Notes: generated from the letters alone by a model not told the origin. A DNA stretch of 64,000 nt from DATCLS01 sp035296625 (GCA_035296625.1 DATHAO010000023.1:62001-126000), one strand, 5' to 3'. Positions 1 to 9,078 are shown, numbered from the stretch's first letter. Numbers and translations: made by a program.

Positions 1-1652
1 CGCTGTCCGACTTCGGAGCGCTGGTCGGCGACCGCATCGCCCGCGCCGCCGACCTGATCGACGCCCACCCGCCCGAGCTGGTCCGCTACGACCGCTGGGG
101 ACACGAGGTCGGCGAGATCGCCCACCACCCGGCCATGCTCGACGCCAAGCGCTCGCTGTGGGCCGCCGGGTACCCGTCGGGATTCGCCGCCCAGGCCCTC
201 GAGCGGGGGCGACCCACGCCTGGCGTGGTGCTCGGCGCCGCCAGCTACCTGCTGTCCGAGGCCGACACGGGCATGGTGTGCAGCCTGGGCATGACCTCGG
301 GCGTGGCCGGTCTGGTCGATGCGTACGCCCCGCCCGACGTGCGCGAGGAGCTGCTCGCCGGCCTGCGGGCGGCGGACGTCGACGACGCCGTGGACGGCTC
401 CATGTTCCTCACCGAGCGCGACGGCGGGTCCGACCTGGGACGCACCGTGCACTGCACGGCGCGCGAGCTGGGCGACGGCCGGGTCGAGATCTCCGGCGAG
501 AAGTGGTTCTGCTCGAACGTCGACGGCGCCGCCATCGTTCTGCTGGCACGTCCCGAGGGGGCGCCGTCGGGCTCTGCCGGCCTCGGTCTGTACCTCGTGC
601 CCCGCACGCTCGAGGACGGAACGCCGAACCGGTACTCGATCCGCCGACTCAAGCAGAAGCTGGGGACGAAGAGCGTGCCCACCGGCGAGGTCACCTTCGA
701 CGGCGCCGTGGCCTACGCCCTGCGGCCCCAACGGCCGCGGGACGACGGCGAGACGGGGGCCCCGGTCGACCAGGCGAGCTCAGACGCCGGCGGCCTCAAC
801 CGGATGATGGAGATGGTCAACGGCAGCCGGTTCGGGGTCGCCATGATGGGCCTCGGCATCGCCCGGCGCTCGTTCGCCGAGGCCACGGCCTGGGCGCATC
901 ACCGCCAGGCCAAGGGACGCGCGCTCGTCGACCTGCCTCTCGTCCGGGAGCAGCTCGTCGACCAGCTCGCCGAGCTCGAGGCCGCCGTGGCGCTGGGCTT
1001 CGAGTCGGCGGCGGCCGGCAGGGCTGCTGACGGCCGCCGCCTGCGCCGCATCCTCGTGCCGGCGGCGAAGGTGCGGCTGTGCCGGTTCGGTGTCGAGGCG
1101 GCGTCGTTCGCCGTCGAGCTGCACGGGGGTAACGGCTACTGCGAGGACTGGGGGCTGACGCGCCAGTTGCGCGACGCCCAGTGCCACCCGATCTGGGAGG
1201 GCAGCGAGAACATCTGCCTGCTCGACGTCCTGCGCACGATGCGCCACGAGGCCGCCCACGAGGCCGTGCTGGCCCGGGTCGACGCGGCGCTGGCCACCGG
1301 GCGGGCCGCGCCCGCGTGGGTGCAGCCGGCGGTCGACGCCCTGGAGGCGGCGCGAGGCGAGCTCGCGGCGCGATCCCAGGCGGTCGTCGGGCTCGACCCC
1401 GAGGCCGGCGAGGCGGTGGCCGGTCGGCTCACGGACCTGCTCGTGCACACGCTCTCCGGGGCCCTCCTCGTCGAGCAGGCGGGCGAGGGCGGTCCGCTGG
1501 CCGCCCACAAGGGGCTGATCGGGTTGCGCTACGCCCGCCGCCACCTGCTGCCCGACGCGGGCTGGACCGACGCAGTGGCCGCCGTGGCCGGGCGCGACCT
1601 GCTCGCCTTCGCCGACATCGGGGTCGACACGGCGGCGAAGGCCGCGGCCTGA
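1..1652 (+). CDS. Acyl-CoA dehydrogenase family protein (5' end outside window)
   Basis: The frame is open from base 3, so the start lies upstream and about 549 residues are visible. It is a flavin acyl-CoA dehydrogenase. Visible signatures are FLTERDGGSDLG and EKWFCSN in the middle beta domain, then RRLKQKLGTKS, then LHGGNGYCEDWG and IWEGSENI in the C-terminal helical domain. The Glu of WEGSEN sits where family members carry the catalytic base. The N-terminal part resembles the long AidB-like branch rather than the 380-residue short-chain enzymes. Substrate cannot be read. It may serve fatty-acid or branched-chain acyl oxidation, in keeping with the lipid genes elsewhere in the window. An interspersed palindromic repeat begins 37 bp after the stop. 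Confidence 0.88.
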   Translation, partial: LSDFGALVGDRIARAADLIDAHPPELVRYDRWGHEVGEIAHHPAMLDAKRSLWAAGYPSGFAAQALERGRPTPGVVLGAASYLLSEADTGMVCSLGMTSGVAGLVDAYAPPDVREELLAGLRAADVDDAVDGSMFLTERDGGSDLGRTVHCTARELGDGRVEISGEKWFCSNVDGAAIVLLARPEGAPSGSAGLGLYLVPRTLEDGTPNRYSIRRLKQKLGTKSVPTGEVTFDGAVAYALRPQRPRDDGETGAPVDQASSDAGGLNRMMEMVNGSRFGVAMMGLGIARRSFAEATAWAHHRQAKGRALVDLPLVREQLVDQLAELEAAVALGFESAAAGRAADGRRLRRILVPAAKVRLCRFGVEAASFAVELHGGNGYCEDWGLTRQLRDAQCHPIWEGSENICLLDVLRTMRHEAAHEAVLARVDAALATGRAAPAWVQPAVDALEAARGELAARSQAVVGLDPEAGEAVAGRLTDLLVHTLSGALLVEQAGEGGPLAAHKGLIGLRYARRHLLPDAGWTDAVAAVAGRDLLAFADIGVDTAAKAAA

Positions 1653-1688
1653 CGGGTCCTGTCGCTCGGCTCGCTCGTCGACCGGCGG

Positions 1689-1786
1689 CGGGCGGGTCCC
1701 GTCGGCTGCGGTGCCGGCCTACCGCCGCCGGGGAAGGGCGCCCCGGCAGCGGCCGGCATCCTCAGCGCCACCCGCCCGCCGCCTCG
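1689..1786 (+). repeat. Palindromic repeat element, copy A
   Basis: This is an approximately 98 bp imperfect palindrome. Its arms are GGGCGGGT at the left and ACCCGCCC at the right. The inner stem pairs TGCCGGCC with GGCCGGCA around CCGGGG-aagggcg-CCCCGG. Near-identical copies occur at 11116, 16638, 24272 and 24394. It fills most of the 311 bp between the acyl-CoA dehydrogenase and hrpB 3' ends. The rest of that gap shows no convincing gene. Confidence 0.85.
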
Positions 1787-1963
1787 TTACGGTCCCCGCC
1801 CGTCGCGACTTGCGCATCGGTCGTCGTCCCGGTCCATCCCCCCGGTGGTCGTCGCGCCGAGCTCCTGTTGGTCCATTCTGGGGAGCGGACGGGTTGGTGA
1901 GCGGCTTTGGTCCCCAGGAGGCGGGCGGGACGGGGGCGTCGGGGTCGGACGCGGCCAACGGGA

Positions 1964-4522
1964 TCAGCCGGGGTGGCGGCGGGTGGGGTCGGCGGTGGAC
2001 GGGTCGGCCGGCCAGGCGTGCTTGGGATAGCGGCCCGCCATCTCCTTGCGCACGTCCGCCCACGAGCCCGCCCAGAACCCGGCGAGGTCGCTCGTGACCT
2101 GCAGCGGCCGGTCGGCGGGCGACAGCAGCGACAGCACGACCGGCACCCGCCCGCCGGCCACGGTCGGCGTGGCCGTGGCCCCGAACATGTCCTGCACCCG
2201 CACCGACAGCGTGGGCGGGTCGCCGGGCTCGCCCTCGCCGTAGGCGAGCTCGACCGTCCGCCCGCTGGGCACGGTGACCGCGCGCGGGGCCAACCGGTCG
2301 AGCTCGGCCACCAGCGGCGGGGGAACGAGCCGGCGCAGCGTGCCCACGAGGTCGAGCCGGTCGAGCGCAGCCCGGCCCGTCGCCCCAGCCAGGAGCGGGC
2401 CCAGCCACTCGTCCAGCGTGCGGCGCAGCGCCCGGTCGGACAGGTCGGGCCACGGCTCACCCAGCCGGGCCCGCAGGAACGCCACACGGGCCCGCAGCGC
2501 GCTGGCGGCCGGCGTCCAGGGCAGTGCGGCCAGACCGGTCTGGCGGACCCGGTCGACCAGCGCCGCCGTGGTCGCCGGCCCGGCGCGAGGGCGCCGCTCG
2601 ACGGTGCCGAGCCGCAGCCGTCCCAGCTGGCGCTCGGCCCGATCGACGAGGTCGTCGCGCTCGGCGTCCCACACCAGGCGGGCGTGCTCGACCACCTGGT
2701 CGCCGGCTACGGCGTCGAGCTGGTCCGACGTCAGCGCCGCCGCCAGGCGGATGCGGCCCTTCGAGCGCCGCCCGTCGACCTCGGCCACGGCCAGGAACGG
2801 CTCGCCGGCCAGCGGGTCGGTGGCCGGGACCCACGCCTCGGTGCCGGCCCGCAACACGTAGCGCCCCGGGCCGCCGCGGGCCTGGGCGATGCGGTCGGGG
2901 TAGGCGGCGGCCAGCAGGGCGCCGGCCTCCGAGCCGCCGTCGGGTCCGCCGAGCGAGCCGCCGGGGGCGATACCGGCGCGGCGGGCGATGTCGCGGGCGC
3001 GCTCGCGGGCCCGGCGCAGCGCCCGCCCGTCGGCCAAGGGGTGGCGTCGGCCGGGGTCGTCGAGCAGGGCGAGTCGGACGCTCACGTCGGTAGGAACCTC
3101 GTCGGGCCGTCCCCGGAGGACGTCGCGGTCCTCGAGCAGGGCGGCGAGCACGCAGCCCAGCCACCCGGAGCCCCGCTGCCGGGCGGCCAGGACCATGCGT
3201 CCGAGCCGGGGATGCAGGGGCAGACGGACGACCGCCCGGCCCACCTCCGTCGGCGCGCCGTCCGCGTCGAGGGCGCCGAGGTCGGCGAGCAGCCGTCGGG
3301 CCTCGTCGAGCCCCCGGGGCGGCGGCGGGTCGAGGAACGGCAGGTCCGCCGGGTCGGTGCCCCACACGGCGAGCTCGAGGGCCAGATCGGCGAGGTCGAC
3401 CTGGCGGATCTCGGGCTCGGTGAACGGGCGTCGGGCCGCCTGCTCGGCCCGCGACCACAGCCGCACGGCCACCCCGGGCCCGAGGCGCCCGGCCCGACCC
3501 GCCCTCTGGTCGGCGGAGGCACGAGAGGCCGGCACCGTGTCGAGCCGGGTCAGCCCGGTGCCGGTGTCGAACGTCGGGCGCCGGGCCAGCCCGGCGTCGA
3601 CCACGACCCGCACCCCGTCGACGGTGAGGCTCGTTTCGGCGATGTCGGTGGCGAGCACGACCTTGCGCCAGCCGGGCAGGCCGGGGGCGAGCGCCGCGTC
3701 CTGCTCGCCGGCGGGCAGCGCCCCGTACAGGCGGTGGATCTCGACCGGGCCGCCCCCGCCGGCATCGGCCGCCAGCTCGTCGGCCACCCGGCCGATCTCG
3801 GCGGCGCCCGGCAGGAACGCGAGGACGTCGCCATCGGGTTCGGTGCGCAGCACCCGGCGCACGGCGGTGACGACGGCCGGCTCGACGTGCTCCCTCGGCC
3901 GCCGGGGTGCGTAGCGCACGTCGACCGGATAGGACCGGCTCTCGCTGGTCACGACTGGGGCCGGCCCGTCGCCGCCGTCGCCGCCCCCGCCCACGAGGGC
4001 CGCCACCCGGTCGCCGTCGAGCGTCGCGGACATGACCAGCACGCGCAGGTCCGGGCGCAGGTGGCGGCGGGCGTCGAGCGCCAGGGCGAGGCCGAGGTCG
4101 GCCTGGAGGCTGCGCTCGTGGAACTCGTCGAAGACGACGATCGCCACCCCGTCGAGCCCGGGGTCGCCCTGCAGCCGGCGGGTGAGGATGCCCTCGGTCA
4201 CGACCTCGATACGGGTGGACGGACCCACCTGGCGGTCGTCGCGGGTCCTGTAGCCGACGGTCTCGCCCACGCCCTCGCCGAGCAGCGCCGCCATGCGGCG
4301 GGCGGCGGCGCGGGTGGCGAGCCGTCGGGGCTCGAGGACGACGATGCGCTGGTCGCCGAGCCACGGCTCGCCGCGCAGCGCGAGCGGCACCACCGTGGTC
4401 TTGCCGGCCCCCGGTGCCGCTTGCAGCACGAGCGTGCCCGGTCCCGCCAGGGCGGCCCGGACCTCGTCGAGCGAGGCCGCCACGGGCAGCGCGGCGGCAG
4501 CGGGGGGCAGGGGCGGCGGCAC
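1964..4522 (-). CDS. hrpB: ATP-dependent RNA helicase HrpB
   Basis: DEAH-type helicase of about 852 residues; E. coli HrpB has about 810. Counting from the proposed start, motif I (APGAGKTT) is near residues 36-43, motif II is DEFH near 132-135, SAT follows as VMSATLDG, and motif VI reads QRAGRAGR. LATDIAETSLT is the usual motif V region. The C-terminal half carries the HrpB-specific extension. The start is uncertain. GTG at 4522 is preceded by CAGCCT 8 nt upstream, a leaderless-type -10; a GTG at 4603 would add 27 Arg/Ala-rich residues that look non-native. The cellular role of HrpB is poorly known. It probably acts on RNA in the cytoplasm. The gene is convergent with the acyl-CoA dehydrogenase. 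Confidence 0.9.
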   Translation of the reverse strand: MPPPLPPAAAALPVAASLDEVRAALAGPGTLVLQAAPGAGKTTVVPLALRGEPWLGDQRIVVLEPRRLATRAAARRMAALLGEGVGETVGYRTRDDRQVGPSTRIEVVTEGILTRRLQGDPGLDGVAIVVFDEFHERSLQADLGLALALDARRHLRPDLRVLVMSATLDGDRVAALVGGGGDGGDGPAPVVTSESRSYPVDVRYAPRRPREHVEPAVVTAVRRVLRTEPDGDVLAFLPGAAEIGRVADELAADAGGGGPVEIHRLYGALPAGEQDAALAPGLPGWRKVVLATDIAETSLTVDGVRVVVDAGLARRPTFDTGTGLTRLDTVPASRASADQRAGRAGRLGPGVAVRLWSRAEQAARRPFTEPEIRQVDLADLALELAVWGTDPADLPFLDPPPPRGLDEARRLLADLGALDADGAPTEVGRAVVRLPLHPRLGRMVLAARQRGSGWLGCVLAALLEDRDVLRGRPDEVPTDVSVRLALLDDPGRRHPLADGRALRRARERARDIARRAGIAPGGSLGGPDGGSEAGALLAAAYPDRIAQARGGPGRYVLRAGTEAWVPATDPLAGEPFLAVAEVDGRRSKGRIRLAAALTSDQLDAVAGDQVVEHARLVWDAERDDLVDRAERQLGRLRLGTVERRPRAGPATTAALVDRVRQTGLAALPWTPAASALRARVAFLRARLGEPWPDLSDRALRRTLDEWLGPLLAGATGRAALDRLDLVGTLRRLVPPPLVAELDRLAPRAVTVPSGRTVELAYGEGEPGDPPTLSVRVQDMFGATATPTVAGGRVPVVLSLLSPADRPLQVTSDLAGFWAGSWADVRKEMAGRYPKHAWPADPSTADPTRRHPG

Positions 4523-4603
4523 GGCCCGCCAGGCTGCCCGGTGCCGGCGCCACCGTCGAGTCGCGGCGCTCGCCGGCGTTGTCGCGGAGGGCCGGCCCTG
4601 CAC

Positions 4604-4943
4604 CCGGCCCGCGCCTGCTCAGCGAACCACGACCGGCATCATCGGCATCGTGATGGTGTGCTGGGCCTGCTCGTCAGCGGCTTCGCCGTCGTGCGCAGCC
4701 GCCGTACCGTCGCCGCCGAGGACACGTAGGCGTCCCCCTGGGTGCGATCGGAGGACGGATCGTAGGGCTCCAGCCGCCTTGCGTGACGATGCGTCCCGAT
4801 CCTCTGACCCGGCGTAGGAAAACGGGCCATGGCTGGAACAACCCCGCGCTGTGCGTCGTTGAAACCCCTGAAGCCGAGGAACCGTTGGGTTCGCTCCTCG
4901 CCTCCTCCCCCAGCTGGCGAGTGCAGAGCGACCAGCGGTGACA
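4604..4943. other. Non-coding stretch upstream of hrpB
   Basis: This stretch separates the 5' end of hrpB from the 3' end of the membrane-protein operon. Open frames exist on both strands but show no recognisable domain, start signal or protein-like composition. It must contain the hrpB promoter. Apart from the hairpin at 4944-4977 nothing definite is seen. Confidence 0.5.
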
Positions 4944-4977
4944 CCGTCACCGTCGTCCTCCCCCACGACGGTGACGG
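4944..4977 (-). terminator. Perfect 13-bp stem hairpin, terminator-like
   Basis: CCGTCACCGTCGT pairs perfectly with ACGACGGTGACGG around an 8-nt loop. It lies 47 bp beyond the stop of the leftward operon ending at 5025. There is no T-run after the stem, so it fits an actinobacterial I-shaped terminator or an RNA-stabilising hairpin rather than a classical intrinsic terminator. Confidence 0.6.
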
Positions 4978-5024
4978 GCCCTCGGCCCAAGTACTCTCCG
5001 TCGTGTCCACGCGCCCGGCCGCGG

Positions 5025-6098
5025 TCAGACCGCGTCGTCCGTGGCGTCGGGCGCTGGTGCCGGCTCCGGCTCGGTGTCGAGCTCGTCCGCCGTGGACGCG
5101 AAGCCGGATGTCAACCCGCCGGCCAGCACCCCCGTCACGGCCGCGGCCACCGCGAGGCCGAGGGCCAGGACCGTGCCCGCCCGGTCCACCCCGTCCGGCA
5201 GGGCGGTGGGCAGCACCGGCTTCCACAGCACGCCGAGGCGCAGCAGGCCCCAGCCGACCACGGCCGCCACGGCGCCCAGCGTGGCCGCCGGGGCGACGCC
5301 CGGCAGACGCCGGTGCAGCCCCAGGCCCAGCACCCCCGCGAGCAGGCCCACGAGGGGCACGGCGACCAGGAGCGGGCTCGCGCCCGAGCCGACAGGGGCG
5401 TCGCCGTACTGGCCCGCGCCGAGCACCAGGGCCAGCGCCGCTGCCACGACCGCAGCCACCGCGCCCACGAGCGACCGCGACCGCCCGAGCACCACGACCG
5501 CCACCGCGGCGACGGCGCCCAGCACCAGCCACGGCACCGGGCTGACGGGGTCCACCCACAGCAGCCGGCCCTCGACCGTGGTCGGCGTGCCGTCGACGAC
5601 CAAGTCCTTCGTCCACCGCTGCACCACGTCGCCGTGGCCCTTGCCCGGCGGGTAGCCGCCGCCCATCCAGTGGACGTCGTGATCGTGCCAGGCGTACATC
5701 CCGCCGCCGGCCACCTCCTCCCACGCCGGCTCGGCGGCCGGGTCGGCGCTCGCCGGCAGCTCGACCGAGCCCCGCCGGTCCTCGTTGAGGTACGTGGCGG
5801 GCGAGCGGGTGTTGCGCTCGACCGTGCCGTCGGCCCGGAACCGCAGGTAGGGTTCGCCCTGGTAGCCGTGGACGTCGACCTCGTGGCCCTCGTCGACCCG
5901 CAGCTCGAGGAAGGCGTCGCCGCCCACGACCTCCACGTCCACGCCGTCGGGGGCCGGCTCGACGGCGTCGATCACCGAGCGGAAGTCGGTGGGGACGGGA
6001 GGATCGGCGGACGCGGGGGCGGCGCCCGCCAGGGCCGCGAGGGCGGCCACGCCGAGCACCCCGGCCAGCCGCCGGACCGTGTTCCGGCCGGCGGTCAC
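5025..6098 (-). CDS. Exported multi-span membrane protein, unknown function
   Basis: The product has 357 residues. It has an N-terminal signal sequence (Arg-rich start, LAGVLGVAALAALAGA, then APASA) followed by a soluble domain of about 160 residues rich in Trp, His and Asp, including YAWHDHDVHWM. About five hydrophobic spans fill the C-terminal half. The start is GTG at 6098, overlapping the stop of the upstream gene by 4 nt (GTGA), so translation is probably coupled. The two upstream genes encode FixH/CopC-like exported domains, so this protein is probably a partner in a copper- or redox-related envelope system. The WHDHDVHWM cluster could bind metal, but that is inference. I do not recognise a named family with certainty. 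Confidence 0.75.
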   Translation of the reverse strand: MTAGRNTVRRLAGVLGVAALAALAGAAPASADPPVPTDFRSVIDAVEPAPDGVDVEVVGGDAFLELRVDEGHEVDVHGYQGEPYLRFRADGTVERNTRSPATYLNEDRRGSVELPASADPAAEPAWEEVAGGGMYAWHDHDVHWMGGGYPPGKGHGDVVQRWTKDLVVDGTPTTVEGRLLWVDPVSPVPWLVLGAVAAVAVVVLGRSRSLVGAVAAVVAAALALVLGAGQYGDAPVGSGASPLLVAVPLVGLLAGVLGLGLHRRLPGVAPAATLGAVAAVVGWGLLRLGVLWKPVLPTALPDGVDRAGTVLALGLAVAAAVTGVLAGGLTSGFASTADELDTEPEPAPAPDATDDAV

Positions 6099-6958
6099 CG
6101 GGGCTCGGAGGGGGCGTCGCCGGCCGGGTCCGCCGCGGTCGTAGCCGTTTCGCCCGCCGCGGCGCCGTCGGCCGGACCGGCGGCGGGCGCGCCACCGATC
6201 GCGTCACCGGCGATGGCGGTGGCGGTCGCCGACGTGGCGCTCTCGACAGGCGTGTCGGTGTCGCCGGGCGAGCTGGCGGCGGTGGGCGAGCCGGTGTCGC
6301 CGGGCGTGCCGGCGGCGGTGGGCGTGTCGGCGGCGGTGGGCGTGCCGGTGTCGGTGGGCGTCGCAGCAGCGGGCACCGCAAGGTCCGGCCGGTTGCGGCG
6401 GATGGCGAGGAGAGCCGTCACCACGCCGCCGAGCGCCACGATCGCCGCCCCGACGATGAGCAGCACGGGGATCGAGTCGCCGTCGCCGGCCTCGTCCGAC
6501 CCGCCGCCGCTGCTCGCCCCGGTCCCGTCGTCGGCCGCAGCGAACGCGCCGCCCGACGCGCCGGGCGTCGCCGACGGGGTCACGGTCTGGGCCTGGTCGA
6601 TCGTGCCCGTGGGCTCGATCGAGGTGAACCGCACGGTCCAGTCGCCCGGCTCCGGGAACTCGACGGCTCCCGAGTAGCGGCCGTCGCCCGCCCCCGACGG
6701 GGCGAGCGTGAAGGGTGTCTGCGCCGTGCCGTCGGTCGCCACGGGCGTGGCCGTCACGGTGGCGTCGGCGGCCGGGTGGCCGTCGTTGTCCCAGGTGACG
6801 AGCACGATGTAGTGGATCGACGTGCCCGCCGGGTGGACCTGCTCGACGACGATCGTGCCGCCGCCGGAGTGGGCGCCGGCCGGCGCGGCGCCCACCACGC
6901 CGAGGGCGATGGCCCCGGCGCCGAGGGCGGCGGCGGTGGCGACGGTTCGCAGCTTCAT
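6095..6958 (-). CDS. Exported FixH/YtkA-like beta-sandwich protein with C-terminal anchor
   Basis: The product has 287 residues: signal peptide (MKLRTVATAAALGAGAIAL, then AGAHS), an immunoglobulin-like domain of about 110 residues (VTWDNDGHPAADATVTATPV, FPEPGDWTVRF), a Gly/Ser linker, one membrane span near residues 165-190, and a cytoplasmic tail of degenerate TPTAA/TPGDT repeats. The domain pattern matches YtkA/FixH-like proteins found in actinobacterial copper loci. ATG at 6958 overlaps the preceding stop in an ATGA arrangement, and its own stop overlaps the next GTG. It is the middle gene of a tightly coupled three- or four-gene operon. Its function is inferred from domain type only. Confidence 0.75.
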   Translation of the reverse strand: MKLRTVATAAALGAGAIALGVVGAAPAGAHSGGGTIVVEQVHPAGTSIHYIVLVTWDNDGHPAADATVTATPVATDGTAQTPFTLAPSGAGDGRYSGAVEFPEPGDWTVRFTSIEPTGTIDQAQTVTPSATPGASGGAFAAADDGTGASSGGGSDEAGDGDSIPVLLIVGAAIVALGGVVTALLAIRRNRPDLAVPAAATPTDTGTPTAADTPTAAGTPGDTGSPTAASSPGDTDTPVESATSATATAIAGDAIGGAPAAGPADGAAAGETATTAADPAGDAPSEPR

Positions 6959-7377
6959 CGGATCGGTACCTCGAAGGTGAAGACCAGGGGCACGCCCTGG
7001 CGCACGGCGGTGACCTCGATGGTCCAGGTGCCGGACGACGGGAGCGACGCCCCGGTGGCGGTGACGTGGTTGGGCAGGATCGGCGTGACGGTCAGGCGGC
7101 GGGCCGGGACGTACGCCGTCGCGGCCGTCACCTGCACGGCGTCGACCGCCAGCTCCGCGCCCGACGGGTCGGCGAAGTACATGTGGATGTCGTTCGCCCC
7201 AGCCTGCGCCGGGTCGACCGTAGCGTCCATCGTCCCGGCGTCGATGGTGACGGTCGTGTCGAACGGCTCGGTCACCGTGGCCCGGGCCGGGGCCTGGTGG
7301 ATGAGGCTCGCGGTGATGGCCAGCGCGGCGCCCGCCACCGCCACCTCGGCCCGCAGCGAGCGGGTCAGGGGCACCAC
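6955..7377 (-). CDS. Exported CopD-tail-like domain protein (possibly truncated)
   Basis: The open product has 140 residues and starts at GTG 7377. It begins with a membrane span (AEVAVAGAALAITASLIHQA) followed by APARA and a beta-sandwich domain containing DPAQAGANDIHMYFADPSG. This arrangement resembles the last transmembrane helix plus extracytoplasmic domain of CopC/CopD-type copper proteins, without the upstream helices. The same frame stays protein-like for about 15 codons before the GTG (PERLVPLVERTVV), so the natural N-terminus probably lay further upstream. The only good promoter is at 7510-7515, ahead of the short frame at 7365-7502. The gene may therefore be the 3' half of a damaged one, or a functional signal-anchored protein. 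Confidence 0.55.
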   Translation of the reverse strand: MVPLTRSLRAEVAVAGAALAITASLIHQAPARATVTEPFDTTVTIDAGTMDATVDPAQAGANDIHMYFADPSGAELAVDAVQVTAATAYVPARRLTVTPILPNHVTATGASLPSSGTWTIEVTAVRQGVPLVFTFEVPIR

Positions 7378-7502
7378 CGTCCGCTCGACGAGCGGGACGA
7401 GCCGCTCGGGTCGTGGCCCTGACCGGCCAGCAGATAGCCGAACGCGTGGCCGGCCGACAGGGCCGCCGGCACCAGGAGCAACGACGAGCGCAGCGTGCGC
7501 AC
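7365..7502 (-). pseudogene. Promoter-proximal membrane-peptide fragment, frameshifted into the next gene
   Basis: A 45-codon frame starts at GTG 7502 with TACGCT seven nt upstream, a strong leaderless promoter signature. It reads a membrane span (LRSSLLLVPAALSAGHAFGYLL) and then degenerates into Ser/Arg after GQGHD. The downstream gene's protein-like frame begins just there. One extra C within GACCCGAG would join the two as GHDPERLVPLVER. The locus is therefore either a single-base frameshift or a deletion junction. What the intact protein did cannot be told. Confidence 0.45.
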
Positions 7503-7563
7503 GGCGTCGAGCGTAGGTGCCGTCGCGGCCGATCCGGCCATCCCGCCGCGACCCCGACCCGGC

Positions 7564-8970
7564 TCAGCCGTTGGCCGGACCACCGGACCGCGCCGACCGG
7601 GCGGCATGAGCGGCGCACGCTCGGGCGAACCGGGTCACCGGCGTGGGGTCACCGCCGGGATGCACGTGGAGGAACGTGGCCAGGAGATTCGGGCCCGCGA
7701 AGCCGTCGGACCCCTCGCCCCACCGCGACGACAGCCGCAGCGCGTCGCCCGCCGGGTCGACGGTCGAGTAGTGGAACTCGTGGCCCCGCAGCGTCGCCCC
7801 CGCCGCCACCACCGGCGAGTCCTGCACCGCCGCGGCCGTCCGGTAGCCGAGCGTCAGGCGGTCGGTCATGCGCCCGTCGGCCGGCACCGCGCCCACCATG
7901 GGTCGGCCATCGAGCGTGCGGCACAACCACAACAGGCCGCCGCACTCCGCCCAGGTGGGCAACCCGTCGGCGACGCGGCGGCGGACGTCGGCCAGCAACG
8001 GCTCGTTGGCGGCCAGCTCGGCGGCGTGGACCTCGGGGAAGCCGCCGCCGGCGATCAGCCCGGTCACCCCCGCGGGCAGCCCGGTGTCGCGCCCCGGGTC
8101 GAACGGCACGACCTCCAGCCCGGCGGCGGCCAGGGCGTCGAGCGTGTCGGTGTAGGTGAACGTGAAGGCCCGGCCGGCCGCCACGGCCACGGTCACCGTC
8201 AACCGCGCCGGCACGACCGGTGGTGGCAGCGCCGGCGCGGTCGTGGGCCGCGTCGGCGCCCGCCGGGCCAGGCGTACGACGGCGTCGAGGTCGACCCGCT
8301 CGGCCACGGCGGCCGCCAGGTGGTGGAGAGCGGCAGCCACGTCCCCCGGTCGCTCGGCGACGGGCACCAGGCCCAGGTGACGGTCCCGCCACGTGAGCCG
8401 GTCGTCGTGCCGCAGGGCCCCCAGCACCGGGAGGCCGAGCGGGGCCAGGGCGTCGCGCAGCAGCGCCTCGTGCCCGTCGGACCCCACACGGTTGAGGATC
8501 ACGCCCGCCACGCGCAGGGCGGGGTCGAAGCGCGCGAAGCCCGAGACGAGCGCCGCCACCGAGCCGGACATGGCGCCGGCGTCGACGACGAGGAGGACCG
8601 GGGCCTCCAGCGCCTTGGCCACGTCGGCCGTCGCGCTGGGTGTGCCGTCGGCCGCCCCGTCGAAGAGCCCCATGACGCCCTCGACCACGAGCACGTCGCC
8701 CCCGGCGCCGGCCCGGGCCGCTAGCGGGACCATCGCCTCGGGCCCGCACATCCAGGCGTCGAGGTTCCGGGGCGGCCGGCCGCTGGCCAGCGCGTGGTAA
8801 CCGGGGTCGATGAAGTCGGGCCCCACCTTGGCGGGCGTGGGCCGGTGCCCCGCGCGGCGCAGGGCGGCCATGAGGCCGGTGGCCACGGTGGTCTTGCCGA
8901 CGCCCGAGTGGGTGCCGGCCACCACCAGGCGGGGGCCGAGCGCATCGGCCGTCGAGCGGAGGGCGTCCAC
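7564..8970 (-). CDS. cobB: Cobyrinate / hydrogenobyrinate a,c-diamide synthase
   Basis: The product has about 468 residues. It is an ATP-dependent amidotransferase that amidates the a and c carboxylates of the corrin ring in cobalamin synthesis. The N-terminal P-loop is GTHSGVGKTT near residues 19-28, followed by KVGPDFIDPGYH. The glutaminase-like C-terminal half carries GLIAGGGFPEVH, the nucleophile region AECGGLLWL and the late His region FHVHPGG. GTG 8970 is used because TACCGT lies upstream of it; GTG 8994 is an equally open alternative. The next cobalamin gene, cobQ, is 3.9 kb away with an ArsR/CDF metal pair between. No cobalamin riboswitch was found upstream. Confidence 0.92.
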   Translation of the reverse strand: MDALRSTADALGPRLVVAGTHSGVGKTTVATGLMAALRRAGHRPTPAKVGPDFIDPGYHALASGRPPRNLDAWMCGPEAMVPLAARAGAGGDVLVVEGVMGLFDGAADGTPSATADVAKALEAPVLLVVDAGAMSGSVAALVSGFARFDPALRVAGVILNRVGSDGHEALLRDALAPLGLPVLGALRHDDRLTWRDRHLGLVPVAERPGDVAAALHHLAAAVAERVDLDAVVRLARRAPTRPTTAPALPPPVVPARLTVTVAVAAGRAFTFTYTDTLDALAAAGLEVVPFDPGRDTGLPAGVTGLIAGGGFPEVHAAELAANEPLLADVRRRVADGLPTWAECGGLLWLCRTLDGRPMVGAVPADGRMTDRLTLGYRTAAAVQDSPVVAAGATLRGHEFHYSTVDPAGDALRLSSRWGEGSDGFAGPNLLATFLHVHPGGDPTPVTRFARACAAHAARSARSGGPANG

Positions 8971-9035
8971 GGTCCCGGCGACGGTAGCGGCCACTCGACG
9001 GCGCCGACAGTTCGGCCGGGTGCGGCGCGGTGAGG

Positions 9036-9077
9036 TTGACGTTCGCCCTACTCGCCGGCAACATCTGATCAGTTGTT
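9036..9077 (+). promoter_or_regulatory. Promoter and metal-regulator operator for the arsR-CDF operon
   Basis: TTGACG at 9036-9041 and CAACAT at 9059-9064 are 17 bp apart, a plausible -35/-10 pair. An 18-bp palindrome at 9060-9077 (AACA-t-CTGATCAG-t-TGTT) overlaps the -10 and ends one base before ATG 9079. SmtB/ArsR-type repressors bind palindromes of this layout, so autoregulation by the following gene is likely. Confidence 0.65.
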
Positions 9078-9078
9078 C

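Noticed and set aside
1793..1900. Plus-strand frame ending AELLLVHSGERTGW, vaguely like the start of a Nudix domain
   Set aside because: No start codon, no Nudix box and a stop straight after; too short to support as a remnant.
1907..4729. Very long plus-strand open frame opposite hrpB
   Set aside because: It is Arg/Gly/His/Pro-rich with no domain and mirrors the hrpB codons; such shadows are expected in very G+C-rich DNA.
4619..4990. 123-codon minus-strand frame upstream of hrpB
   Set aside because: It lacks a domain or start signal, crosses a perfect hairpin and has non-protein-like composition.
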